A DNA stretch of 64,000 bases from Anthopleura xanthogrammica (lineage: Eukaryota; Cnidaria; Anthozoa; Actiniaria; Actiniidae). This document shows, piece by piece, positions 46,507 to 57,753 of this stretch (position 1 is its first letter; each line of letters starts with the position of its first letter). Position numbers and translations under genes: made by a program. The notes under the pieces were generated by a model that saw only the letters and a program-made list of their open reading frames with translations, was not told the origin of the DNA and did no database searches. The stretch spans positions 67,001 through 131,000 of the forward strand of contig OZ025207.1 in the NCBI GenBank assembly GCA_964019055.1, written 5' to 3'.

Positions 46507-49500
46507 CACATTAGGTATATAGGTATATAGGTATATATATAATATATAGACCCGAAGTTGAATGGTCTAGATGTACGAGTCAATAGTCCATATAGCCGAA
46601 CACACGAGGGTGAGAGGTTTAGCTGTTTTAGTGTAATATAACAGATAAAAATGGAAACAATTTTGAGTTAAAAATTGAGTTAGCCGCCATTGTTTTGATT
46701 TTCAAAATCGGCGCTTTTCGCTACTAGTGGTATATTACTAATAGACCACTTCTAGCTCAGCCAATCAGAGCACAGGATTTGTGATAGACCATGGGTAGGT
46801 TTGGACTTAAGTTATATAGACTGTTTAGCTTACCTTTTTACTATCCCAGGCTTTATAATACCTTTCTCCTGTCTGTATAAAGTTGATTATAGATCCTATT
46901 ATCAACCCAAGGATTATCAATGGAGAGATGAATTTCCAACAGAACTTCCACTTCCATGACAGCTCTCTACCCGTCAGGGTAAGAATGTCTTTGGAGAATC
47001 TGATTTGAAGAAATAAGAATAAAAATATAAAATACATAAAATACATAAAATACATGGAATAACTGAAAGAGTTTGAAATAGTAGAAGAATGAGCAGGTAA
47101 TTTTAATATATACCGTAAAACCTCTAATAGGACCCCCTCTCTAATAAGCCCCCCTCTTAAAGGAAGAAATTTATTAAGCCCCCTCTCTTTTAAGCCCCCC
47201 TCCCCTTCACGACACAACATTGTTAAATATACTTGAGAGACTAACACAAGTGAATCAACTGTCGAAAATACCGTGTAATTTGAACAATGCATATACCATG
47301 TCATTGACATCCCTATAGATTAAGCAAGACGGTCCATAGAAATACTTCAGTTTAATCCTGAGGTTATCGTGTTGTGTTGTCGTTTCAGCTAAAAATCAAT
47401 AAGCCCCCTCTCTCTATTAAGCTCTCCCTCTCCAATAAGCCCCCCCCCCCCCCCCCCCTCAAACGTGCCTTAAATAACTAAGCCCCCGGGGGGATTAATA
47501 GAGGATTTACGGTACTTAATAATACATACTTGTCAAGTCCATATATGTAGCAGAGACCAATGCATTCACAGAAACCAATAACCAACAAAGGGAAGCCACT
47601 TGCACTGTCAAAGAGCTCAAGAAAGTAGAGGCCAGGTGATTGTACGAAAAGAAGGTTGCTAATGCAGATTATAAGACAGATAAGCCCTGAAAGAAAGCAA
47701 TAAAATAGGTCAATCCATTGATCCGTCCACCCACCCATCTGTCCACCCACCCATCCGTCCATCCACCTATCCGTTCACCCACCCATCCAACCATCCAACC
47801 ATCTATCCATCCTCCAGCCGGCCAGTGAGCCTGTCAACCAGCCATTCTTCCAATCACATACCTTTCACTACCTCTTACATTATCTCTCCCTATGTGGTAT
47901 AAGCTACTACAACATCATAACTTTCGAAGAATCTTTTTCATTACAATTCATTCTTTAATTCCCTTCTTTGTTACCAAGCTAAGGAATTATTCCTACTCTA
48001 ATCATATCCTGAACATCTTCTGCTCCTCATCCATCCCATCCATACACTCCCCTCTCTACCATGTGATGCTATGACTGGTGTTCTACTACTCATCCTATCA
48101 CCATCCCATCCATACACTCCCCTCTCTACCATGTGATGCTATGGCAGGTCTTCTACTACTCATCCTATCACCATCCCATCCATACACTCCCCTCTCTACC
48201 ATGTGATGCTATGACTGGTGTTCTACTACTCATCCTATCACCATCCCATCCATACACTCCCCTCTCTACCATGTGATGCTATGGCAGGTCTTCTACTACT
48301 CATCCTATCACCATCCCATCCATACACTCCCCTCTCTACCATGTGATGCTATGGCAGGTCTTCTACTACTCATGCTATCACCATCCCATCCATACACTCC
48401 CCTCTCTACCATGTGATGCTATGGCAGGTCTTCTACTACTCATCCTATCACCATGCCATCCATACACTCCCCTCTCTACCATGTGATGCTATGACGGGTG
48501 TTCTACTACTCATCCTATCACCATCCCATCCATACACTCCCCTCTCTACCATGTGATGCTATGGCGGGTGTTCTACTACTCATCCTATTACCATCCCATC
48601 CATACACTCCCCTCTCTACCATGTGATGGTATGGCAGGTCTTCTACTACTCATCCTATCACCATGCCATCCATACACTCCCCTCTTTACCACGTGATGCT
48701 ATGGCAGGTCTTCTACTACTTATCCTATCACCATCCCATCCATCCACTCCCCTCTCTACCACGTGATGCTATGGCAGGTCTTCTACTACTCGTCCTATCA
48801 CCATGCCATCCATACACTCCCCTCTCTACCACGTGATGCTATGGCAGGTCTTCTACTACTCATCCTATCACCATCCCATCCATACATTCCCCTCTCTACC
48901 ATGAGATGCTATGACAGGTGTTCTACTACTCATCCTATCACCATCCCATCCATACACTCCCCTCTCTACCACGTGATGCTATGACGGGTGTTCTACTACT
49001 CATCCTATCACCATCCCATCCATACACTCCCCTCTCTACCACGTGATGCTATGACGGGTGTTCTACTACTCATCCTATCACCATCCCATCCATACACTCC
49101 CCTCTCTACCATGTGATGCTATGACGGGTGTTCTACTACTCATCCTATCACCATGCCATCCATACACTCCCCTCTCTACCATGTGATGCTATGACGGGTG
49201 TTCTACTACTCATCCTATCACCATCCCATCCATACACTCTCCCCTCTACCATGTAATGCTATGCATATGCTTGGACCCCCTGGAAAGCTCTACAAAGGAT
49301 ACGGAATAAATGAAAGAAAGCTCCTTATCTTACTAATTAACATGTTGGACAAAGACTTATAGGTATAGGTGATTGAGGATGGTAACATACATCTTTCCAG
49401 GTGACATGGCGCATGCCTTGAACCCCCTGCGCAACAATATTGCGAAACAAGTTTCAAGGAAAATTGCCTGTTGTAATATTACCTGAAAAGTCTTACTGAT

Positions 49501-52500
49501 TCATTCCCTTCCTCCCACATCCCAAACCCTTCCAGTTGATCTGAAATAGTGGCGTAGAAATGACATCACTTCAAAACTGAGGTGTCATGAAGCCTGCCAA
49601 AATTGACTAATAGTTTAAATCAGTGATAAATCTAGATTTTCAGTAGAGATTTTTTGATATTTTTGTAAAAATAATCTGCTATATTCATCATTGAGTGGGA
49701 AAACCAAATAAATAAATAAATATTTCCAAAGTCTCCAAACTAGTAGCCTGCGTGGACCCCGAATTTAACTCTGGAGTTACGTTCCGGATGCACGCAGGCT
49801 ACTAAACTAACTAACAGACACAATAAACACCTCGGTTTTGCATATTTTCTCGATTATGATTGCGAACATTCTCAGTTCAGCTGGTTGCAGTGTTTAGTGA
49901 GCACTATGTCATACCTGCTACAATCTCCCGTCTCCAGGATGTTGGTGTTAATCGAAACTCAATACAAGAATTAATGAGTACGTGTATCATCCCAGGCATA
50001 CTCGATGCACCAAGTAAAAATAACAGGAAGAAGAATAGAGCCGGGTATGCGATGGATCGATTCATCTCGCCAAATGCCTGGGTCATCCCGACAAATGCTA
50101 GGGACATCCCTTCAGGAATCTGTTGATAAAGAAAGCAACAGAGCTTTAATTTCCATGCCTGTGAAACACCTCATTTAACCAAACACTGTGCGTGACATTA
50201 CTGCTTTAACATGAGGCCGTCACGGTAACGGTAACGCAAGTTAGCACACGAAGTTTGATCTTTCCAAGATATCGAGGAGAGTCTGGAATAGAATAATGAA
50301 GAAATAGAAAACGCACGCTCGTGCTCTGTGCAGTTATAAAGCACGCGGGACTGGCAGAACACAAGAAAAGTGTTCGGAAAAGCTCGACGCGTAGCAAAGT
50401 CCTATTCAATACTTCCCAAGTGTGTGCTTCATTATTAAACACAGCACAGCAAGCAAGTGCAAATGCAAATGCGTGCGCGTGCTGTGTTCTCATGCACGCG
50501 CCATCAACCAATCAGAAAGCGAGATTTATAACAGTTATTTGATAAAAAGCTGTAAAATTGATTATAATTATTTTTAGTTAATTTTTTTTACGTTCAGAGG
50601 TTTTGGGGTAACAGAAAATGTATGACTCACAAAGAAGTGCTTTAAAATAAGATTTACTTCAAACGCTTTCAAGATTATATCTCTTGTTTCAAATTGTTTC
50701 ATTTAACATTTAAATAAACAAAGAGGTATTTTCAACATCATCTAATCGGTCTTCAATATAATAAGTACCTCCATCCCCAACCTTTTAAAGCCAAAAAGTA
50801 TTATCGGTATGCAAAAGTAGAGAATACTCTTATTGAACGCGGCTGCGAGCGGCGTCCAGAATGAATCCCGTCCTACCTGCTCGAAGAAGAACTGTTTGCT
50901 ACAATTCCTGGTCCGGTTAACCAAAATACTGGCCGTAGAGTTTCCCGCGATATTAGAAGACCTCATGAATGACATGATGCTGTGTGAACTGTTACTATCC
51001 AGGGCATGAATGCACTTTTCAACCATGAAGTGAGTACGGTATCCAAAGAAAGAGAACATTATAATGCTGGCCCAAAGTGATGTCCCAGAGTTGGCCAACG
51101 AAACGACAAGAGCATCTGAATAGAAGTTATTGTTTCTTTTGTTGCCGCTTGAAAATAGGATTGTGTTGCCGTAACCAATACCCATTGAATAGAATATCTG
51201 ACCAGCAGCAGCCATCCAGACTTGGATGTCTTTTATTGGCTCGAGCTGAAATCGAAGGTATTAGGGTTATTAATCAACTGTTTGTATTCAACGACGTCAT
51301 TAAAATTCCATGGGATTTTAAAACAGTGGTATTATTCAACTTCTTTACATTACAGTTGACTTTAGCAAATCATTAGCAACAGCCAAAGTAGTAGTATAGA
51401 AAAGAATGCGCAAGATGAATAACACCAATCCCACGGACGTTTAATGATGTCGTTCAATAGCTAACTTATAAACGAGGCTAAGCCTGAGCAAACGGGTTTA
51501 AGTCCCGCCGAGCTCGGTGTCGATATACATAGCCCTGAAGAGAACGTTACGAGGAATCAACCAAAATGTATCGAAAGAAGTTAAACTCGCACTCACATTA
51601 TCAAATGTAAACAGCATTGCCAGTCCCTCGGCCCAGCCTTCCAGGTTCACCGCGAAGAAGAAAAAGATTATGAGATTAGTGATGATGAGCAGCAGTACAA
51701 CAAATAAACCCTGAAATGATAAAAACAATAATGATCTGCACTGTACTCCTTCATCGGTGTGCTTTGTGCATAAATACGCTCCAAAATAAGGCCCCGCCAA
51801 AACTGATGCTTTATCGTTTTTGGCCTTGCGTAAACACTAAAACCATCGAAAACGCTGTGCATTTTGATCAAAAAATCATAGATTTGAAAACGATCTCCAT
51901 AGTGAAGAAATTTGAAAACGGAAGCCTATCGTATTAGTGTGCATGGCGAAAACGGAGGCTCTTGAAAACCCTGACATCATTCAGAACCGCAAGCTAAGTT
52001 GCGAGCTTTACTATGAGCTACTGAAGAAGAATGCAGTTAGGCCTTTGACAACTTCAATTCGACTGAAAAATGAGCCAGTTCTACTAGAAACAGTGGACAG
52101 CTGTTTCGGCCTGTATTGGGCCTCGCCAGCACGGTGTTTCTAGTGAACTGGCAAGATCCCACGGAAATTAGTAGATGAGAGTTAAGGCACTAGGCCATGT
52201 GGGATAGGCTCAGAGATAATAATATGCGTAATGGATATAAGTTGCGAGCCTTAATATGAGCCTTAATAATTTGGTCGCTCATATTAAGGCTCTTCTAAGT
52301 CCAGTTCTGTAGTGAGGATAGATAGTACTTTCGATGGTAAAAATATAAGAGAAATCTATTTCTGGAACCGAGAGGCAGTGGTCCGTTGTTAGAGAGACGC
52401 CCCCTTAAATATTTAATGTTCTTTGACAGTTGACTTTAGGCACAATTTGCCATTAAACCAGGCTAAACCTCCTGCGCAAATGAGTCTGTAGTCGAGATAT

Positions 52501-55500
52501 TTACCAAATGAGAATAGAGCATATAAAAATTACTAAGTATGAGTTTCAGGTCACCCATACGGGTACTAAACCAGCCCAATCGGGCTTGACTTATAGTCTT
52601 GTTCGAAGCCCAAGATTTTTCCACTAGGCCACGAGTTTAAGGAATTAGCACAACAATAGCCATAAAAACAATGCGCAAGATAGACTAGATTTTTTTCCAC
52701 TTAAAATCAATGTACGTAGCAAATAGTGCAAGGGATTAGCTGTAGATATGGCCTGGGGGCCGGCTAGTCTCTCCCCTGATGCCTCGGCTAGATCATTATG
52801 CTGCATAATCCGTACACCGACCCAAGAGCAGAAGGAGTTTCTGCATCCTCGAATGTCACTGGGGCATGGCATCGTGGAATTAAATTTTTAAATTTCTGTC
52901 GTCAATCGTGCCTAGATTTTTTTTTCTTGTTTTGGGTTTATGTTTTTTCTTTTTTTTCTTCTACTGTTGTTGCTTATTTGTTTATTTTTTCTTGCAGACG
53001 TTCAGCATTATTTTATCGCAAGATCGCATAATTATCTTAAGCATGACGTTACAAATGAACTGTCGTTTGGTAACTGAGAGTTAAGGCACTAGGCCTAACG
53101 GCAGTCTTCTTCAGTCGCTCACATCAAGGCTCGCAACTTATCCATTAGGCATATTATTATCTCTGAGCCTATTCCACATGGCCTAGTGCCTTACTTCTCA
53201 TCTGTTTTTTTTTTAAGATCAAGCTCCGTCACACTGGTTGCACAAGAAAGCACGTATTTTCTACGTTAAGATCAAGGCGTCACCGAATGTTGCATGGTGG
53301 CTGCAAATTCGAGCCAAATGCTACAAGGTATTTGTATGTATTCATAAATATTTACACATATGTAATATTTTTCTAGACGGTTGTTTTAACAAACTTTTAG
53401 CAATGCATTTAGCTTTTCTACAAAAAGTTGTTTTTTAATACTAATCAGTCGACTTATTATGTTTTGCGCGCAATTAGTTTTCAACGAGAAAGAAGCTGCA
53501 ATTATATCACAGTTCGGTCGCTTCATTTTTACTTCATCTTAATCAAACTGCTATGATAAACTTATATTTCAACATGCAAAGATTTAGGAAATGAAACATG
53601 GGAAACGCATTTTCTCGCAAACATTCTTCCTGTTGTCCGAACCTACCTTGGAGGAATGTCGTATGTTTCTCATGGAAAGAAGCCACGTGGCGACCCAACT
53701 GGACACGATAAAGATGTACATGAACATATTGAACCCTAAAATACGAAATAATAATTACGATTAATCAGTTAGTGGAAGGTGATGTTAAAAGATCGCACAG
53801 AAAACGGTCAAAAAATGTCACTAATGGAAATACTTGCATCGGCAGCAAAGAAAAAGCAAAATAACCTTATATACAGGGAAATGATTGGGAAAAAATTCCA
53901 AAAGCCCACCGCACAAAGCAATATAGAAAAAAGAATTGGGAATGTTATTACAAACTGGGAAAACATATACTTGCGCATATATAGTTCAGTAATAGACACA
54001 TACACAAGATGCTTTCAGTTCAAAATATTAAATAATTGTTTGTATCTAAACAAAGATTTATTTCGTTTTAAATTAATACCACTGCCAAATTGCTCGTTCT
54101 GCTCCACTCATACCGAATCGGTTGATCATCTTTTCATAGAGTGCATGGAATCCAAAAATTTTTATTTCCAAATTAAAACTTGGCTTTATCAATTTGATAT
54201 AATCTTGCCAGAACTAAATATTGCTAACATTATATTGGGCGTAGAGTCGGAAAAGTGTGAAGCTTTGATCAATCAGATACTTATTATATACAAACTACTA
54301 TTATATAAATATAGATCACAAGGGAAAATACCAACACTACATCTGTTTCTTAACCACCTAAGGCTGACACAAACAATAGAATATAAAATTGCTTTGAAGA
54401 GGGGAAAACTTGTAAATCACTTAAGTAAATGGGAAAAACTAATATGCTCTGACACCTGTAAAAACTAGTAATCTGTTATTAGCCTTGTTAATATTACTTT
54501 TTTCTTTTTTGTTATTGAATATTAATTGTTGTAAATTTGTATAGTGATTAATTTATTAAAGATTATAAAAAAAAAAAATAAAAAAATAAAAAATAAAAAA
54601 ATTACGATTAATCAGCCAAGAGTTGGTTTTGGAGTTCAATCTATGAGTTAGCAATGCCCTGACTTACATCAGCCCAGACGTGTTTTCACTACCACTACAC
54701 CACCCTTGATTCACTATAGGATTAGTTGATGATGTACTCGCTGTTTCTTAATGACCCCTAAAAGAATTCTTATATAGCCTAAGAATTAACAAATATATTT
54801 GCAAGTCGTAGAATTTCTTGGTAGGCAAAAATGATAGGCTTTAAAGGCCCGTGTTCACTAGCAATTTTGTCGCACGACTTGAGCGGCGATTTTATGGCGA
54901 TTTCACGGCGTTAGATCGCAGCTACGTCGCCGCCAATTCAAACATTATCGAAATTTAGTGCAACTCGCTGCGATTTGGGTCGCGATAAAATCGCCATTGA
55001 AATCGCCGCTCAAGTCGCGCGATAAATTTGCTAGTGTAAACGGACCTTAAGGCCCGTTCACACGGGCGATTTTTGCAGCGATTTTTTGTGCAATTTCTGC
55101 GGCGATTTTTGAAAATATAATATAATTTTAACTCATGCTTCTAAAGAGACATTTGTCCAGGTAATCTAATCGCACGTGTGAACTTAGGCCCCTTTTGAGC
55201 GGCAACGTTAATAGAATTGTCCCATGTCACTATGACGTCACATCAAAACCATTGATTGAGCTTGGTCGTCAGAGGAAGCAAAATAGCAGCAAAACAAATT
55301 AAATCACATTAAATGTATATGATATACTGGAAAGTGAGAAAATAATATTTATCCTGAATTTCTATTATTTTTGTCCAGGTAAACAAGCTGTGACGTCATA
55401 GTGAAATAGGGCAATACTATACCCCTCTATGCTCATAACACTTGTCCTATTCCAACATACCTGAAAATGTATTGATATCATCAGATATATCCAACGTCTT

Positions 55501-57753
55501 TCTATACCAGAAATACTTCTGAGGTCCCGCTTTCATGCATTCACTCTCTACAGACTGATTCCCTCTCATCGTTGTGATGGTAGGACACGGTTCCCATAGC
55601 AACGAGTCTCTCAGTGACTGGATACAATAATACAGGCACCATGATACCAGGACATTATAATAAATTACTACAATAAGATTTTCTGCAATGCCAGCGAGTC
55701 CAAGTCCTGCTAAGCTCGGTGCAAGGTCTATCCAAGCGTTATATAGGGAGAATCGTCCGTAACGCTGTCCTACAGCCATCTCGAGACAGAGTAACGGGAT
55801 TCCCTCGAGGAATAGCATGATGAAATACGGGATGAAAAACGCTCCTGGTAATAAAAGCAAGAAAAAGGAAACAGGAGTTAATACATTTTAAACGTACAGG
55901 TTTATTATACATATAGTGAATACTTGTTGTACAATGATTAATTTTCTTGTTTACTCTTTTATTCCGACGCACATGTTGATATTTACGGGAGAAAAATCTG
56001 GTGGTGTTTCTCTTTTTTAATTTTTTTTTTGCCGACGGTTTCCTAAGTTTTTTTGTGTGCACAAAAATTGATTTTGCATATGTCAAGATGTTGTTGTTAA
56101 TCTTACTTCAGTAAGAGGAAATACGCATTTTTAGGTATATGTCACAGCTATTTCAAAAACCGTCGAATACTGCATACTGAATAGTGCATTCCAAGACCAA
56201 AGGGCATAGTGGTTTTCATTAATTGAAATAAGAAGTAAATATACAGTATTTTGCTCTCTATATGTAGCTAGTATATTGTTTGGGATGGAATGCACTAAAA
56301 ATAAAATAAATAATGATTATTTATTTTACTTTACTGAGAATTAACAGTTGAATCCACCATCAATATCCAGTATGCAGTATTCAGTATTCATCGTTTTTTT
56401 AAATAGCTATATATAAAGAAAAGGAATATGTTTTTTTTTCATACTCTTACATATTTCTTTTAGCAACCAGATCTTTGCCCCTTTGAGTTCATATGTGTCA
56501 TAAAAAATGTTATGTAATAAGATATTCTTTTTATAAACAGTTATTCTTGTTCAACATTTAAAGCTTTTCAAAAAAGGTTGGTGAAGGTTTTGTTGGTTGT
56601 TGTGTGTTGTATGTGAATTCAAGCAGCGAAAGTTCATAACAACATGGAATTTTCCCAAACTTTGTCTGCACGTTTTGCCGGCATATTTTCTTCTGTGCTG
56701 ACATTATTCACATATGAATATATACTAGTTATACAATGGTTTCGAGTGGTATACCGTGGAATATCCCACGAGTCACTTGTAGTTTCTAGTATGCGCACGA
56801 GCCTTTAGGCGAGTGTGTATACAAAGAAAGTACAAGTGACGAGTGGGATATTCATGGGATGCCACGAGAGACCATTGTATAACCATTTTATCCCACACCT
56901 TAGAAAATAAAAATGCGTAGATTCTACGCGCAGTGCATGATGGGAAGGATGAGTGAAATATCGACAAATATACAACGGCTTTCCTGCTTTATGATTGGCT
57001 GTATTTTCTATGGCGTGGGATAAAATACATTTCAAGCTTGATAACCAACTTGCAAAGAAACACAACATTCGATAAGAGACATGCAATAAAACCTTCACCA
57101 ACCTTCTTTGAAATAGCAGTGTACTTACCGCCCCCATGTTGGTGGCAGAGGAACGAGAAACGAACAACATTCCCCAGTCCAATAATGAACGTCAAAACAA
57201 TGCCAAAATATTCCACTTTATTCCGATAAGGTTTATCCCTCTCAGTAAACTCTCCGAGAAGGGCTCGGGTGTTCTCGCATCGGGCTTTCTCGTCGGCGGT
57301 TTTTCGTAAAGACTCGAGTCTTCGGGTTCTCATTAAATCCGCAAAATGGCTGGGTCTTCTGATGTGATAATCTCCTGGATTCTGATTACGGCTCGTGTTA
57401 GTGAATGTCTGTTTATCGGTCTTTTGGACAGAATTCCTTCGTATTTCAACAACACATGCCGATTTGCCTTCAATATGCTGTGAATTTAATACTCCAGGAT
57501 AGGATATTCCGCCATTCCCAGTGTTACTTGTCTTTCTGACGCAGCCATTTTGGTGAACTGTCCCTCCATTTCGCTGAATCGCTTCTGCGTTTGCATCACC
57601 AAGCTCGTCTGCCCAAGTAACAGATGGTCCTCGCGGCTTCTTCTCAGCATTGGCTAACATTATCTCAGGAGAATTCGGAAAAGGCTTTCGATTACGATAA
57701 TATATTCCTCCATTTCCAAGATCTCTGTCTCTAGTGATATGCTCGTCATCCAT
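45282..57753 (-). CDS. SLC6-family Na+-coupled transporter, amino-acid (B0AT/SIT1-like) branch
   Basis: Nine coding exons: 57129-57753, 55461-55844, 53647-53735, 51597-51710, 50877-51245, 49915-50119, 47530-47686, 46834-46999, 45282-45872. All have GT/AG ends and phases fit, totalling 2700 nt (899 residues). It should be a 12-TM plasma-membrane symporter. Visible: TM1 GLGN..RF (192-199), [10 protein letters not shown] into TM2, [16 protein letters not shown]3 [12 protein letters not shown]6 [15 protein letters not shown]8 GASSM, TM10 [10 protein letters not shown] and TM12 in the last exon. Loop and TM spacing align best with the SLC6A15-20 group. Odd points: a roughly 175-residue hydrophilic N-terminus before TM1, a long Ser/Asn/Asp-rich C-tail, and V-R-F-S where animal members almost always have W-R-F-P. 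The gating Arg and Asp are kept. A 5' UTR exon is likely because 'tttctag' precedes the ATG closely. Substrate unknown. Confidence 0.93.
45918..46275 (+). repeat. 57-62-bp tandem repeat, 6 copies
   Basis: In SLC6 intron 8. The unit runs from 'gactgttatacagccctg' through 'gagaaagtaatgagtgatg' to 'gaacagttggatta'. Copies differ by 'gcagca' insertions and loss of 'tgtg'. It is unrelated to the other 57-bp family. Confidence 0.93.
46474..46548 (+). repeat. (GATT)n then (AGGTATAT)n microsatellites
   Basis: About eight GATT units followed by 'aggtatat' repeats and an AT-rich end, in SLC6 intron 8. Confidence 0.9.
46552..46810 (-). mobile_element. dispersed foldback family X, copy 3
   Basis: Inverted relative to the copies at 26463 and 27125. 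The minus strand shows 'aaacctacccatggtctatc', 'ctgattggctgagc', 'gtagcgaaaagcgcc' and 'taaacctctcaccct'. One edge is about 23 nt from the SLC6 exon 8 donor. Confidence 0.7.
47113..47512. mobile_element. 400-bp TA-flanked MITE next to SLC6 exon 7
   Basis: Terminal inverted repeats CCGTAAAACCTCTAATAGGA and, at the other end read inverted, CCGTAAATCCTCTATTAATC. TA occurs at each edge (47111-47112 and 47513-47514). The interior repeats 'aataagcccccctc' several times and has a long C-run. It starts 17 nt into the intron after the exon 7 donor. Confidence 0.8.
47705..47830 (+). repeat. diverged CCATCC/CCACCC tract
   Basis: Imperfect 'ccatccgtccacccaccc' sequence at the start of SLC6 intron 6 (sense 3' end), about 20 nt upstream of the exon 7 acceptor, so it doubles as part of the intron end. 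Confidence 0.7.
48030..49265 (+). repeat. 70-bp minisatellite, about 17-18 copies
   Basis: In SLC6 intron 6. The unit includes 'ttctactactcatcctatca', 'ccatcccatccatacactcc' and 'cctctctaccaYgtgatgct'. The period is exactly 70 bp over most of the array. Copies vary mainly at 'atgRcRggtS' and at CATGTG/CACGTG. Confidence 0.96.
50300..50545 (+). mobile_element. dispersed repeat family Y, copy 2
   Basis: In SLC6 intron 5. It shares the motif order of 28265-28560 but is GC-richer, with 'gcgtgcgcgtgctgtg' where the other copy has 'agtgcatgctgtg'. The shared 'caaccaatca' lies near the end. Confidence 0.55.
53753..53768 (+). repeat. LINE target-site duplication, left copy
   Basis: AATTACGATTAATCAG, identical to 54600-54615. 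Read on the SLC6 sense strand it contains CTGAT and ATTAAT, both branch-point-like. It lies 16 nt from the exon 3 acceptor AG. Confidence 0.9.
53769..54599 (+). mobile_element. 5'-truncated non-LTR retrotransposon (LINE) with ORF2 C-terminus
   Basis: An open frame to 54468 (about 229 codons) encodes the C-terminal end of a LINE ORF2. The cysteine-rich motif CSFC..H....C (C105, C108, H117, C122 of the frame; C-x2-C-x8-H-x4-C) is the zinc-knuckle type known after the reverse transcriptase in L1/Tx1-like elements. Reverse transcriptase and endonuclease parts are absent. After the stop comes an AT-rich 3' end and an A-rich tail ('aaaaaataaaaaataaa'). A 16-bp target-site duplication AATTACGATTAATCAG flanks it at 53753-53768 and 54600-54615. 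It is antisense within SLC6 intron 2. The intact frame and perfect duplication suggest a fairly recent insertion. Confidence 0.88.
54600..54615 (+). repeat. LINE target-site duplication, right copy
   Basis: Identical 16-mer directly after the A-rich tail. Confidence 0.9.
54616..54692 (-). repeat. diverged 57-bp unit adjoining the LINE
   Basis: A minus-strand copy ('gagttagcaatgccctgact', 'catcagcccaga') starts immediately after the right duplication. It was therefore part of the pre-insertion intron. Confidence 0.7.
54841..55050. mobile_element. TTAA-flanked foldback element 1
   Basis: Left end AGGCCCGTGTTCACTAGCAA. The right end, read inverted, is AGGTCCGTTTACACTAGCAA. Inverted homology continues through 'cgacttgagcggcgattt'. 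TTAA lies at both edges, the target preference known for piggyBac-type elements. It has no transposase. Confidence 0.75.
55047..55190. mobile_element. TTAA-flanked foldback element 2, sharing a border with element 1
   Basis: Starts TTAAGGCCCGTTCACACGGG directly at the right border of element 1. A related inverted end 'tcgcacgtgtgaacttaggc' lies near 55165-55187. The interior carries 'gcagcgatttttt' and 'gcggcgatttttg'. Confidence 0.6.
56147..56412. mobile_element. long-TIR MITE family Z, copy 1
   Basis: Left end AGCTATTTCAAAAACCGTCG, then 'aatactgcatactgaatagt'. The right end has the inverted form with 'cagtattcagtattcat' and 'aaatagct'. In SLC6 intron 1. It matches 58966-59252. Confidence 0.7.
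56728..57027. mobile_element. two adjoining foldbacks in SLC6 intron 1
   Basis: First: 'gttatacaatggt' at 56728 and its inverse 'accattgtataac' at 56871-56883, with extended arms ('atatcccacgagtcacttgta'). Second: 'ttttatcccac' at about 56886 and its inverse 'gtgggataaaat' at about 57015-57026. The region lies about 100 nt from the exon 1 donor. Confidence 0.65.

Noticed and set aside
56805..57182. 125-residue minus-strand protein
   Set aside because: It overlaps the end of SLC6 exon 1 in another frame and runs through a foldback element.
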